Source of the DNA: Thuidium tamariscinum
Lineage: Eukaryota > Streptophyta > Bryopsida > Hypnales > Thuidiaceae
Direction: 5' to 3'
Assembly: GCA_947034885.2 (NCBI GenBank)
Contig: OX344751.2
Coordinates: 15,438,001-15,502,000 of the forward strand
DNA length: 64,000 nt
Every line of letters begins with the position of its first letter. Within the stretch, counting starts at the first letter, position 1. Positions 36,259-49,480 of the stretch are shown piece by piece. The notes beneath the pieces are model-generated. The model searched no databases and was not told the DNA's origin. It saw only the letters and a program-made list of their open reading frames with translations. The position numbers were made by a program, and so were the translations under genes.

Positions 36259-38400
36259 GTAAGACTTGCTTAGTCGTGGAGCTAGCCAAACTGATTATCG
36301 TGACTGGGTACCGTCACATTCTACACATTGCGCGCCTCGAATTGGGAAACCATCGATTTGGGATCGATTCAGGTCCATGTCTTCCGACCAGGCGAGGCGA
36401 GGCTAGGATCGGATGGATGGGTCGAGATCAAATGAAATCAGAAAAGCAGCTGGTTAATTGGATTGGGGCACACCCCAGCTAGCCTCCGTTGTCAACTAAA
36501 GAGAGCCGGGGATCACGTCTGCCATGCATCATGTGTGCCCCAAGTCCCGGCTCATGGCCTCCTCCAGCCACGGCTCCCATGAATGCGGCCTGCCTGCGCG
36601 CGCAGAGAAAAAGGGTTTAAAAAGCTGCTCTGGTCGATTCAGTTCTCCCTTTTCTGCTGCGAATGGCGGACGAATGGAGGGAAGCTAAGCTTAGCTTCAA
36701 GGTTAGCTAGCTGCTCCGGCCTGTGCTAATAACTCCGCATGTTACAGATTGCAGCCTTTAAACTTTTCCCAGGCTGCAAAGAGGTCCGGCCTAGGCCTGC
36801 ACGCTGTCCTAGGCCGGCCATTCAAGTCGAGCGTCACCTTCCGCGTCCAGCTAGTTTTTTGATTGATTCAGGACTACTCGTAGTATCACGGGGCAAAGCA
36901 GGATCGGACATGTATACGAACCTCCCGGCCTGCAGGGAGTACTTACTTCGCTAGTATGGGATCGATCTGTGACATGTACTCACGAACTTCGCACACTTGG
37001 AAACTCTCACTGCTGCCGTGTTGCACTGCCATGCCATGCAATTCGATCAAGGTGCATGCCTGCTAGCTTAGCTAAGCTTGCAGGAGTGTCAATAAATCCA
37101 ATGTCTAGTCAGCTAGTTGTGGACTTGGAAAAGTTTCTTCCAGAACTGCAATTTGGGTGTGCGCGCTTGCTTTCGAATCTCGCTTTTCTTCATGCAGTCC
37201 ACAGCAAGCAAGGTCCGGCCTGCAGTGCTGCTGCTGCAAGGAAGCGGTGGATTTGTCATGTGCTAATAACTACGTTAGCTGGTCTCATATCTCTTAGCGT
37301 ACCTCAGGATCCTCGCTGCAATTCGAAAGCGTCTAGACGTACTAGCGTATTTGTTTATTGTATGCAGATCTGGAGCCAGCTCGGCAGCTATCCAGGGAAT
37401 GATTGTGTACAGGACAAGCTCACCTTGTGCGTGGTACCTCTAGTTTCAGACTTTTCCAGGTGACTCCGTGACTGTACGAGAGATAACAAGATTTCTGAAC
37501 CTAAGATTTCTGTTTAGAACTTAAAAACCTTTCTAGCTAGCTCATTCTCCCAGCCCAGCCCCAGCCCAGCCAGCAGCCTTAGGCCTCAATTATAACTTAC
37601 ATGGCCCTGCCTGGTTGAAAGAGGTGAAATGTCAACATAATCAAGAGACGTGTCCTGGAAGCTCCAGATTGGGCGGGGATTTGGTATGGAGCTGTCATTC
37701 CTTCCATCCACCTTTTGCTTCATGTCCACGCATCACGCTTGCCCCGTGACAGGCAGTGGGGAAGGGGCGCGCTAGTCTGGACGACCATGTCTTTACAGCA
37801 CTTGAAAGACCGTCAGGCTTATCAGCTTTGAATTTTGCATGGTTGTGACTTGTGGTTTGAACGAAAGCGAGTTTTCAGACTATAATAACTTCAGTTAAGA
37901 ATCATTGGAAGCGTAAGAGAGGGTTGATCAGGTAGCAAGCTAGCAGCTCCCCCCCTGCTCCTCGATCACTAGCCGAACTAGCTGGCAGCCTTGTCCATGC
38001 CATCTACGTTCGAGAAAGTTCGCCTAGCGGGTCATTTCAGCTTCATGTGTGCAGGATTTTCGGCAATCTGAGCAGGTTCACGATTTTAGTACTTGCTTGC
38101 TGCAATGACTTGAAAATAATATCCAAACTGTTCTCAAAGCTTTCGCAACCACCTAACCATACTTGCAAGGATTTGAATTAGTACTGTCTACCGCCATTAA
38201 TTTCAGCTTCATGTGTGTAGGATCTGAGGAGGTTCCCGGTCTTAGGACTTGTTGCAATGACTTGAAATGTTCACAAACCGTTCACAACCAGCTTAATTAT
38301 CAATCAAACTTGCAGCAATTACTGTCAGCAGCCAGCTGAGTGCATGTGCTTACTAGGAATTTAACGTGGTGTCCGACTGAATTGGTTGGTCTGATTCTAG
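36259..38400 (+). other. Probable large first intron of the metallopeptidase gene
   Basis: It is bounded by GTAAGA at 36259 and TGATTCTAG ending at 38400. Composition is balanced with many GCTAGCTAG and GATCGAT words. Open frames of up to 164 codons inside (36969-37463) show no domain and are crossed by stops in neighbouring copies of the same words. A promoter internal to this intron is possible. Confidence 0.4.
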
Positions 38401-38416
38401 TGGGAAGGAGAGCGAC

Positions 38417-41400
38417 ATGGTGAGTGGAGGCGGGGAGAGTCCTGCAATTGTGAAGCCTCGCAATGACGACAGGGAATACAAGAGGGTGCTTCTTTCGAAC
38501 GGTCTCCAGGTTCTCCTCGTCAGTGACCCAGACACAGACAAGGTAAATTAGCCAGTTCGGAGTACTACTAGTCTGTAAAGGCCGGCATTCACTTCTAATT
38601 TCTCATCTCTCTCTGCGAGCTCCTGTTTCATTCTCTGATTGCTTTCTTTCAGGCTGTAGAGCTAATAAAACAGAATCGGACAAGCCCGAAACGTAGTGCC
38701 GGTAGCGGACGTTTCGGGGCTGTCTAAGTGAGAGAGGTTGTGTCGGTGAATTAGATGGCGCCTTAATTAGTTCAAACATCTTTCAATTTAATCTCTCCGC
38801 ATGCAGAACGTGTCTAAAAATGCGCTTCAATTTAACTCCCGTCTCACTGAAAACTTATATAATCTGAGTACTAGGAGATTATTGAACTACTGGACTCACA
38901 GTTGAAAGGAGATTTGTGTCGAAGGGTCTGATTTCTGCATTTCTGCGGTGTTAATTATGCTGAGGCTTGTGCACCCAGAATCACCACCTGAAACGTGCGT
39001 GAAGACTGCATTGCTTTCATTTCAAGTGGCGATTCTAGGTGCACATACACAGGAGAAAATATATCATGTTCTGTTGCTATTTCGACAAGGAATCCACCCA
39101 AGTTGTTCACTAATGACGGCCTGTCTGAGTTGATTGTGGCTCCCTCAATTGCAGGCAGCTGCAGCGATGGATGTTCATGTGGGATCATTCAGTGACCCAG
39201 ACGGTTTACAGGGCTTGGCTCACTTCCTAGGTAACAATCAATAGGACTGCTTGCCAACGACTCTCGTCCCTCTACAAACAAGCCAAATTGGTTGATTGAT
39301 TGATTGATTGGTTACTTTATTTAAATTCCGAGTGACCTTCCTGTTGATGAATATATCAAATCACCAGGATACTTAATATATTATACAGATCTCACTGTTT
39401 GGATACGAGCAGCCAGATGCAGATTTTTTTCCACTGCTAGCAGATCCGTGCAGCAGTCACTTATAAATTATTTATTAGCTCCGAGTCCCTTTCTCACTTA
39501 GGTAAATCATTTTGAGGACTTACAGTCTGCTCTACATAATCTCCGCACAGGGAGATGATCTCTGGTTCCCAATCAAAGAAAATCTGCGCCACTGATTTGT
39601 GCAGTTTGAGGCTTTTCCGTGGTCCCCAGCTTCTGTTCCAAGTGCATAATCATCTGGGAAATTTTTTATATTCCTTTAAGAGAAACAAGGATAATATATT
39701 TCTTTGTGCTCTGCGAGTCTGGGTTCCAGATACGAGTCTGTGTCGTAGTGTCAACCTCCGGAAAGAGGCCTCTAGAAGGGTAGCACAAATAGTTTTCTCT
39801 GCTCTAATACCCTAAACTGAGCAATGTTTGTAGCAGCGTTTGAACGTTGAAAACAAAAAGGATAACTTCATAATTGGCATTCAACTTTGCTACGTGAACA
39901 ACGTTTTTGAACATATTTGCTGAAAATTGTTGCGTGCTTATTGAAGTGCATTCAAAATTTTACGCTAACAATGATTCCCACGTTGCTAAAACGTTGCTAA
40001 AGCCTCCAAATTCTAGTAGTGGATTAATGTAGTGGACAAATTATCGAGATTGTTATATCCCACTGTGCATTTAATTCCGTTTTCTTTTGAATGCAGAGCA
40101 TATGCTGTTTTATGCAAGCGAGAAGTACCCCAACGAGGGGATGTACAAAAAGTTTCTCAGCGAGGTATTATTTTATGGCAATTGTATATTCTTCATCCTA
40201 CATGAAGTATTGGAGTCCAGAGATTGTCTAACACGTACATCTGGTGTTTGGATATCCATACCGTGAGTTACAACCAACGAAATGTCATTGACTGATCAAA
40301 TATGAAGCCTTTTAATTTGCTACAGAGAAGGGAGAGTAACTCTGCGCTTCAATTTCGTTCAATTGGAGCCTAAATTCGCCTACTGAGAATAACACTTTCA
40401 GGACGTTAAGCCTGACTCTGAAACAAATTCAGTGTAGTTTGTTTCGCATTATACTAATGAATCGTAAATTTTGTTAAAGATAATCATCGGCGTGATTCTG
40501 GCCCAAAGACTAGTGAAAATAAGGACATTGATGCTCACTTCTACTAACCACACCACATCGACACAGATAGCGAGTGAGTGCTGGTCTACTTGATAAACAT
40601 GGACATCATGTAACTAATAAAGTTAGACAGCCAGGGAAGTAATATTAAAAGAGACTTAGAGTTTTAATTAGTACTACCCATCCGGAGAGTTTTCTGTTAA
40701 GATTTCACGAAATTTTGACTCTTGACTCCATGTGGGTGGCTTCAGCACGGAGGCTATGCAAATGCTTACACCGGACATGAGCACACCAATTTTCATTTTG
40801 ATGTCAATGCCAGTCATTTGGAGGAAGCGTTGGACAGGTCCGTCTCGATTTCGAGTTCCGGCCTCTGTGAATTGGTTCTGGCCATTAATTTTTGGCATAA
40901 TCCCGAAGTCTTGAAATGCGTACTTATGGAAGCGTTGTCCAACGTTCACTGGTTTAATTTTCACTTCAGCTGAACTTTCAGATAAAAAAAATTTGTGTGT
41001 GTAGGTTCGCGCAGTTCTTTATTTCCCCATTGCTATCCCAGGAAGCGACCTCCAGGGAGATTCATGCTGTCGACTCTGGTATGTTGTAACTTGCCGTGTT
41101 AATCCAATCCAAGCGCTGGCTTGCTCTTCCTACACGGCTTCAATGAAAAGTTCGGTAGTTGAGAAAACAAATATAAATTTCAGCCCCCATAAGTTTCGGG
41201 CAAGTTGTAAGAGCAGTAAATTCGACAGACTCACCTGGCTATCAGTACTGTACTGATGCGTAGGCCTATGGATATTGATTCTTTTCAGAGAACAGTAAGA
41301 ACCTCTTATCTGATTCCTGGCGGCTTTGTCAGGTTAGTACAAGCTCATCCATTGCTGTACAAACTCATACTCTTTACAAGTGTGCAATGAACCGGAAAAA

Positions 41401-44400
41401 TTTATGTCAAAAAACGAACTTACAGTCAAGCACTAATAATTTCTCTATTGAAGCCAGTCAGCCAGCCGATCAATAACCATTTTTCTAGCTATGGAAATGA
41501 TTCAAAAACGTTTTTCTTGTCAAGTTACAGTCCAAGCTTGTCTGCAATTGATTCGCTTATTACATCAGGAGCCTGAACTGAGTGCCATCTGATCTGAATT
41601 TGCAGCTACAGAAGCATTTCAGCGCCAAAGATCATCCTTATCACAAGTACGAAACAGGTAACTTAATTGTGAAATCTTCAACTGTTGACAGAAACTGTCA
41701 GGCGTTCTAAACGTTTGTAATCCAAGCGGCAACTTAACCCTGGAAATTCCGAATGAGTCAAAATAGCTTACGAGTTTCACTCCAAATGCATGATTTCGTG
41801 GGTCACAGGTAACAAGATTACACTCCACACAAGACCAAATGCAAGAGGCATAGATGTCCGGGAAGAATTGCTCCGCTTCTACGACAAATATTACTCAGCT
41901 GGGCTGATGGCTCTCACCGTTTATGGCAAAGGTAAGACAGGTCTTAAGCTTTCAGCTATCAATGAGGGAAAAAAACATTCAGTTATTCAGACGCTAGCCA
42001 CCCATTTGTCAGCAGTTCACGTACCACAAGCTCAAAGCCTGAGTCAACAAGGTACATGTTTTGGTTGCTGAGTGCAATTTATAATGCAATTTAACCTTTA
42101 GTTCTTCAATCAGGAACTTAAGATGAATATGGAAGTCCTGAAAAAGACTTGTGGATCGACAAATGAGTCATTTCTATGGAATTTCTTCTGCTGTAATGGA
42201 AGTTCATCACCCAATGTTAATCTTAATGTGAATTAATGAGTGATCCCTATTTGATTGATCCCTATGTGATCCGTATTTTGCAGAGTCCGTAAGTAAGCTT
42301 GAGGCTCTGGTACGGGAAAAATTCTCTAGTCTGAAAAACAAGAGAATTGAAGTACCCAGATTTCCGAGTCAACCATGTTTTCCAGAGCACTTGAAGGTGA
42401 GAAAGTCTGGACATGCACCATGCTCCTGCACTTGGCTTGCTACGCTGAGTTGTCTTATATTTAGTGCGTGTGGCGTGGCACTACTTTACCAGCGTCGCAC
42501 TATTTTTAAGTTAGTGCACGCTGAAATATTACTGTATTGAACTAATTTTTATTTTTTTTCCCTTAAATCTTAGTTACTGTATAGACACCAATTTTACAGG
42601 GATTTAACAAGAATTCTACGCCCTCAATGTACCTCGTGCAAGTTTTTAAGGTTAAGTAGATGAGGTCTTATGTGAGCCTGACTGTTGGTTGTTGCGAAGG
42701 AACCGTGTGCGTGCTAGCCAGAAGAAAAGAAAAAAATTAACTATCCATTCAGTGTTTGATTGGTTAAGAGTTTCTAATTTCAGATCATGGTGAAGAGCGT
42801 CCCAGTGCAAGACCAAAATGTGTTGGCGGTCACGTGGCCAGTTACGTCAAGTATTCGGAAATACAAGAAGGGCGCATCACCATATGTCCAGCACTTTCTG
42901 GAGAGTGAAGCTGAAGGATCCCTCATTGCCCTCCTTAAAAGATTGGGTAATTTGCCATAAAAAAACTTTCGCCCACGAAGCCTCTGCTTCTGGTTCTATC
43001 AATCCATTTCAGTCTTCAGTCTAATGGAATTGATGTATGGTTGTTTTAAAAACTAAAAACCAAGAAATGGGTAATCATGTCAGATGTACTAGACATTCAC
43101 CATGTCCAACATCCAAGACATACTGTTCAATGTCTGGAGGGGAAAACCCTAAGCCTGCAATGTGCCAGAAGCGTGTGTTTCAATAGCACTATTTTGCTCT
43201 CTGTAATTCCAAGTTGCTGCTAAATTTGGCTTTTGATCTGTATGCCATGGCTGCAACGCAGGCTGGGCCAACAGTCTCTCAGCAAGTGAAGATGGGACTC
43301 TGGATTTTGCTTTCTTCAGCATCTACATGGAGCTTACCAATGCAGGTCAAGGTATGTGGTGATCGGCCATTCTTCAATTTACATCAGCTCGCATAATTTG
43401 ACCAAGCGCTAAGCTCGCTCCAGAGCTCATTCAGAATCGGCTGGCGTTCTGCAGAACATGTGGCAGAAGTCCTCGACTTTTTGTTTCAGTACATTCGGCT
43501 ATTACAAGTGCGAGGAGTGGTGGCCTGGATTTTCGAAGAGGTATCCCGTGAATTTTCCACATAACTCTCGTCGATGTTTACATTGCTTCTTTTCTTCAGC
43601 GGTTTGCGAGAATCTCGATCCAGGCTTTTTCTTTGCTCTAATTCCTGGCTATGTCGCTTTCTTCAGAAACGGGCCATGAATGCGACGTGGTTCCATTTTA
43701 AAGATAAGACAGATCCCATGGAGTATGTTATTGGACTCTCAGACTCCATGCAGGTAACGAAACTTAGCCCTTGAAGTTCAGTTGAGCCCACATTGGTAAA
43801 GTTCTCATTTAAAATTCATTACCTCTTGGTGCAGTAGGGTTCTTGACTAGTGTCTATTGATACAGAACTATCCAGTTCAAGACTGGTTGGCTACGGACGC
43901 ATTGTTTTCAGATTTCGACATGGAGACAATCTCGGCACTTGCAAATCAGTTGCAGCCTCAGCAAGTCAGGTCTGACACCAGATCAACATCAATAAATAAT
44001 TAGAATTGTTTCCAAAAGAATTTTTACCTTAGTGCTGAATACCTTCCTTTTTCTGCTAGACCCTAAACCCTAAATCATGGTGTAGATGATTATGAATATG
44101 TAACTATATTGGGTATGTTTTTAACAACATCCTTTCAGGGTAACAGAATTTTCAGCTCTTCCAAGACATACGAGATGGAAGCAACAGATGCTGAGCCGTG
44201 GTACACTACACCGTACAGCGTTGACAGGATTGATGATCTGTCTGTCAAGGTGTGTGTGTACCCCCGCTTAAGTTAAGGACCAAAAAATCTCATGTTTTTT
44301 TTGCAGTTTTGAGTAGATTATATGGAAACTTCACTTTGTCCAATTTGATTTAGTTTCTGACTAAAACATTCAATTTTCTTCACTGATTCTGAAAAAATAT

Positions 44401-47400
44401 TTGGTCCTATCAGACTTAAACCTTTCACGATATGATCAATCGCATTGGTCATCATTCTGAAAACCATGAATCCTTGTCTGGGTGTCAGCTTTATGAGTTA
44501 ATGCGATGTAATAAAGATCACGCCATAACTCGGATCTGCTAGTGATTGTGAACAATTTGTTGATTTTATTGTTGTCTTTCAGCGATGGGCGGAGACGGCT
44601 ATAGATGGGAGACTATTCTTGCCTTCACCCAATCTGTTTCTGCCCTCTGATTTCAGCATTAAAAATCCAGAACTAGAGGTGAGAATATTTCTTTGATGGA
44701 CTCCTGTTTTAGGGTTTTAGAGTTTTAGGGTTAAAGGTTTAGATTGTACTGTTTGCGTCAAGTTAACCATTTGAACAATGTGTAGCAGATGTGTGATTTT
44801 TGGATACAAGATCCAGAGCTGTTGAATGAAATGGCTATTACTATGAATGTGTGGATTTCTTAATATGCAATTTCAAACAAGGAGGTTAATTGCAGACCAC
44901 TCGAATTGCAAGTGACAGTAGATAGCCCCGTTTGCACTTAAAGATGAGTGCCAATAGACAGCCAAGTCATGCACACATGCGGGCAACTTGCTAATTGAAG
45001 CCCAACCAATTGTTGATTGGAAGAGTGGAGCTGCTGTTGTTAACTTAACAGGTTGGTCAGTCAATAGGAGATGGGATCAGGTCCCTTCCGTTTTTTATCA
45101 GTATCCTCTCCCTTATTGTATATTTGAATGAGGCCTAGGTCTTCAATCAAAAGTCCTAATTCAACAGGTCTGACTCTTTTTTTCTATATATGTGTTACTA
45201 AGTTTTCTCAACTGGACAGAAAGGGCATCCAGTCATGATACGGAAGACGAGTCTGTCGAAGCTATGGTACAAGAATGGAATGGAAATCAAAACTCCCAAG
45301 GCTTACGTGTACTTAAGTTTTAATTGCCCTGAATCAAATAACTCGCCGGAGGCCACGATTCTCACTTACATCTTCACCTGTCTCCTGGCTGATGAAACGA
45401 CAGAGTATGGTACGTGGAATACAGCTGCATGCATTCCTTCTCTTACATAATGTTCAATCGCATTCGCTTTCACATCAATTCAAGGCTTGGTTGCTGTATA
45501 TACATTTTGGTTGATAGTGTCAAGCCTTGGTTACTTTGCAGCTTATTATACTAGTCAAGCTGGGCTGTACTACACTGTTTCCGCCAGTAAAGATGGACTG
45601 GAGGTACATCCATCCCCTCGCTGATGACTTTGTTGTAACAGAAGCGCTAGATGTGCCTAAATGCATGAATTGTGTGTGGAAATCAAATCAGAAGTGTGCT
45701 GCATATTCAAAGCGAGTCTCTCATTCTGAATCCTCCAACTTCTGCAGTGTTTTTGTTCACCAGAGTGTCTGCGTGATGTTCAGGTTGTGGTTGAGGGCTA
45801 TCATGACAAGTTGATGTCTTTGACGGAGAAGATTGTGGAGAAAATTGTGAATTTTCAAATGAAGGAGGATCGGTTCGCTTTCGTGAAAGTAAGATCCAGT
45901 CAATAATTTGCTTCTACGAACGTGTTTCGTTTTTAGTACATCATGTGAATTTTGAAAAACGAATAGTGCGCACATGAAGCATTATAAATTCTTATCAAGT
46001 GAGATTTGCAAATCACCGAAGAGTACATACTAGAAAAGCAAGGAGAAGGAGAGACCATTTCGCCCTCCAACGTTTATTCCCTTGGGAGAAGCAGTGCCCA
46101 CGAATGAATGTTTGCACAGCAATTAGAACCAGTGGCCTCTTCTGACTTGCTTATTTTGTGCTTATAAATTTCTGGTTTGTAATGACTTGCCAACAGGAAA
46201 AAGTAGCGAAGGATTACACAAATATGCGATTTATGCAACCGCATGGGCAGGCTCATTACGAAATCAATCACATCCTCTCGCATGGAACATGGCACTTAAC
46301 TGAGTGCTTGGAGGTTCTGCCGTCAATTGACGCCCAGGCTTTCACTGCATTCTTTCCTCGCCTTCTCTCTCGAATGTTTGTTGAGGCTCTCATCGGAGGT
46401 TCATCTCATTTCTCACACAGATAGATGCCACCTGCCCTCAAAGTTTGATAGACAATATTAAAGGCTTTTTGGTGAGGTATTCCCCTGCATGTGTACGGTT
46501 TTAGATTTTAGGTTCTTTTCTTTTAGTTTTTAAGGTTTTATAATTTTAGGTTTTAAGGTTTTAGGATTTAGGGTCTAATCTGCTTTTGAGCTTCTATTGA
46601 TTCTTCTTTCATGTTGTAGTCTTCAGTGCGTGACTGTGTTTTTGTGGCTGAATTTTGGGTGGTGCCTTCTCATGAATTCCTCTGTATTTAATCTGCAGGT
46701 AATATCACAAAAAGTGAGGCCGTCTCCCTCTTGGAACATGTTGAAGACACTCTCTCAGTGGGGTCACTGGTCCACATTCGAGCTCCCTCTTTGTCACAAT
46801 TGCCTGAGAGAAGGATCATGTGCCTGGAGGCTGGCTCAGAATGGTTATATCCCACTGCTGGATTCAACCCAGATGATGAGAATTCCGCCGTTGGCATCTT
46901 TTTTCAGGTTCATAATCAAAGCCTCCTTAACCGTCACACGTTAGTGGATAAAATATGATGAAACAAATTAACCGGATTTTTATTGACAATTAAATGGCAA
47001 TTCTATTTTAACAAATAAAGGCACATAAATTGCTCTCTTCTGGCAATTCCGCCTTTGCACTGATGATGAAATCCTGCAGGCTGAAAGGGACTGCTCAAGG
47101 TCAAACGTGTTGCTTGAGCTTTTTACTTCGACGGCCAAAGAGCAACATTTCAACCAACTTCGAACCGTGGAGCAACTTGGCTACTTCGTTGACCTTTATG
47201 AGACGTAAATTTTTTATTGCCTGGAAGTTTCAATTTGAAAATGGCTGCCCATTTGTTCTTATGTGCGCTACGGTCTTCTTATATGTAGACACTAGGCTGG
47301 ACTAACTAGAAGATCGCAGTAATGGCATGGTGTTGTAAAGAACAAATTTCAGGTTTGGCTTGTTTGATAAATATTGCATTATTAACTCAGCAAGTCAAGG

Positions 47401-48833
47401 TATTCCCGACAGTAAGTGTCTAGAGACAGAATAATTTGCGATTGTTAGACTCTTTCACTGAAGCAAAGAGAAATTAACAAGCTACACTTGTCTCAACTAC
47501 ATTGTTCATCAAGGACAGTCTCACCTACATGGATCAAAAATGTTGTGAATTAGCGAATTCTTCAGTATTTATAGTATGTTTTTTCTTACAATTTCAAATG
47601 TTTTCCTGGAATTTTAGACATTATGAGAACATTCGGGGAGTTCAGATCACCATCCAGTCAACAATAAAGGTGAGTTAGTTTGCAAGAGCTTCAACTGCGG
47701 CCTTTTTTACGTTAAAGATGAGATTTCTCCCTTGGTCACGTTTTTGATTAACTGGATTGAACACTTTTGTTTTCTTGCCTTCCCCAGGATCCCACGCAAC
47801 TTGATCAAAGGACAGAAGCATTTTTTCTTCAGTTTGAGAGGGAACTCCAGAGGATGTCAGATGAGGAGTTCAAGGTAACTAACCTGTCTTTTGGAAATAT
47901 ATCTAAGCGGAGTATATGACGTTGTTTTCATTGTCTGCCTATTGATGGTTCTTCGTTGTAGTCCGCATTCATTTGCTGCTCTTAAAAAACTTGCTCTCAC
48001 CACGTGAAGGTTCAAAGTTCTTATTACTAAAAACCCAATTGTGGTTGTGTAGAACCATGTGAATATTTTAATGGATTTAAAGATGGAAAAGTACAAAAAT
48101 TTATGGGAAGAGAGTGACTTCTATTGGAGAGAAATCAACGACGGATCCTTGCAATTCGACAGAAGAGACATCGAGGTGAGCTGGCCATATCTTTGCATCC
48201 TAAGTTATCCGTTGTGACACAGACTCTTGTTTTGGTTTCACATTAATTTTTCTATGTAATTACTACTAAGTAATTTGCAAGAGCATGCAGGATGTAGTCT
48301 GTATCTATGGACTTTTTGAATTTCTCTGGCGGTTAATGGACTATGAGAATCAAAGTACCACAGTTATATTAAGAACGGAGATCCTATATAATTATACTTG
48401 TTGATTGATGACCCTCCATGACTGTACTGTACAATGTCAGGGGAAAGCATTGAAATCGTTGAAGAAGGAAGATCTTATGACATTCTTCAACCAAAAGATC
48501 AGACGCAACGGCGCCGAGCGGCGAAAGCTCAGTGTGCACGTCTTCGGCAGCCAACATCACCGACAACTGGCCATAGCCAAAGGCGAGGTCACCCAAAAGC
48601 CGGGGCTCGGCCTCGCGCAACCCAATCACGTGAACGGCCTGGACGTCGTCACGGAATGGAAGCTGCCTGACAACAACACTCACAACATCGTCACTGACAA
48701 ACTCTCGGACAAACTAGGAAACCATCTGCTAATCCACGATCAGCAGTCTTTGAAATTGCCCAAGCGGATCGACAATGTACAAGTCTTCAAAAGATCACAG
48801 TCCTTTTACTGCTCTCCCAAGCTGGCTCTCTGA
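38417..48833 (+). CDS. M16A zinc metallopeptidase (insulin-degrading-enzyme type), 26 coding exons
   Basis: It is predicted to degrade short unfolded peptides, including cleaved targeting peptides and peptide fragments, inside a closed two-bowl chamber. Exons: 38417-38542, 39155-39230, 40097-40164, 40746-40837, 41005-41078, 41289-41332, 41606-41657, 41809-41931, 42284-42396, 42784-42946, 43262-43351, 43455-43540, 43667-43753, 43866-43969, 44147-44249, 44583-44678, 45220-45409, 45542-45603, 45784-45888, 46197-46398, 46699-46907, 47080-47204, 47618-47669, 47788-47874, 48053-48175, 48441-48833. They sum to 3045 nt and 1014 aa with no frame break, and all introns are GT-AG. The inverted zinc motif HFLEH (H65, E68, H69) is split across the exon 2/3 junction; the third ligand is E146 in HAVDSE. 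The spacing equals human IDE (H108, E111, H112, E189). R783 and Y790 in LRTVEQLGY match the conserved C-terminal-half substrate residues. Four M16 repeats are expected at roughly 45-240, 250-490, 500-740 and 750-980. The C-terminus, PKLAL, is not a canonical peroxisomal SKL-type tail. Exon 4 has a weak donor (GTCCGT). Confidence 0.95.
44051..44066 (+). repeat. Telomere-like CCCTAAA repeats in intron 14
   Basis: ACCCTAAACCCTAAAT sits in the intron between exons 14 and 15. Similar TTTAGGG-type words lie at about 44710-44740 (intron 16) and 46500-46580 (intron 20). They are short and degenerate, and indicate a plant-type telomere word rather than a chromosome end. Confidence 0.6.
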
Positions 48834-49480
48834 ACTGAAGTACGTACTTCTTTCTCTCTAGCTCAATTAATTGATTGAATTGCAATTAAACCCAGCTCTC
48901 ATCATTCAATGTTTGTGTGATGGATTCGGATTGGATCGGATCGGAAGTCGTATTAGAAAACACGCTGTCAATGTTCGGGTGTAAATTTCATTCTTTTCTA
49001 GTTAGGGAAAAAGAAAAAGAAAGCAAGTCCAATGACTGAATGGATCGATGGAGAGTGGCCTGGCATCACGGTAGCTAAGTAGCTTCTGGATATACATAGT
49101 GTATGTGCATAGAACTTATAGCCAGTTGCAACATTGGTTGTAGAAGGGGAGCCTCTGCTAATTTAGATGCAAGCAAAACAATTCTTCCTTGTAACAGTAT
49201 TTCAAACATTCATATCTCAGGAGTGTATCATATTATCCCATGTCCAGTGAGATCCTCCCGTTGGAAATGGCTGTTGAAGTGGCTGTCCATCTGCAATGCA
49301 ATATTATCAGTTTCATAACCGGTTGTTGACTTTTTCAATGCTAACGTGGCACCATCCCATTGGCAACCCAATTTCATCATGATTGCCATTACAAGTTGCA
49401 ACTCATAACTTTCTTTCCTTTCAACTTGTTTCTTACACTCTTGGACCATGAAGATCAAAGGTTGTGATTGAAAATGTACA
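48834..49480 (+). other. 3' flank of the metallopeptidase gene
   Basis: This probably includes the 3' untranslated region; base composition stays gene-like until about 49.3 kb. No unambiguous polyadenylation signal could be fixed. No further exon is seen. Confidence 0.4.

Noticed and set aside
36969-37463. 164-codon plus-strand frame
   Set aside because: It lies in the probable first intron, has no domain and no splice context that would keep the metallopeptidase frame; its composition matches non-coding neighbours.
43574-43666. Alternative exon beginning CGGTTTGCGAG after a CTTCTTTTCTTCAG acceptor
   Set aside because: It gives no match to the M16 family and breaks the frame; the next acceptor at 43666 restores the expected [11 protein letters not shown] segment.
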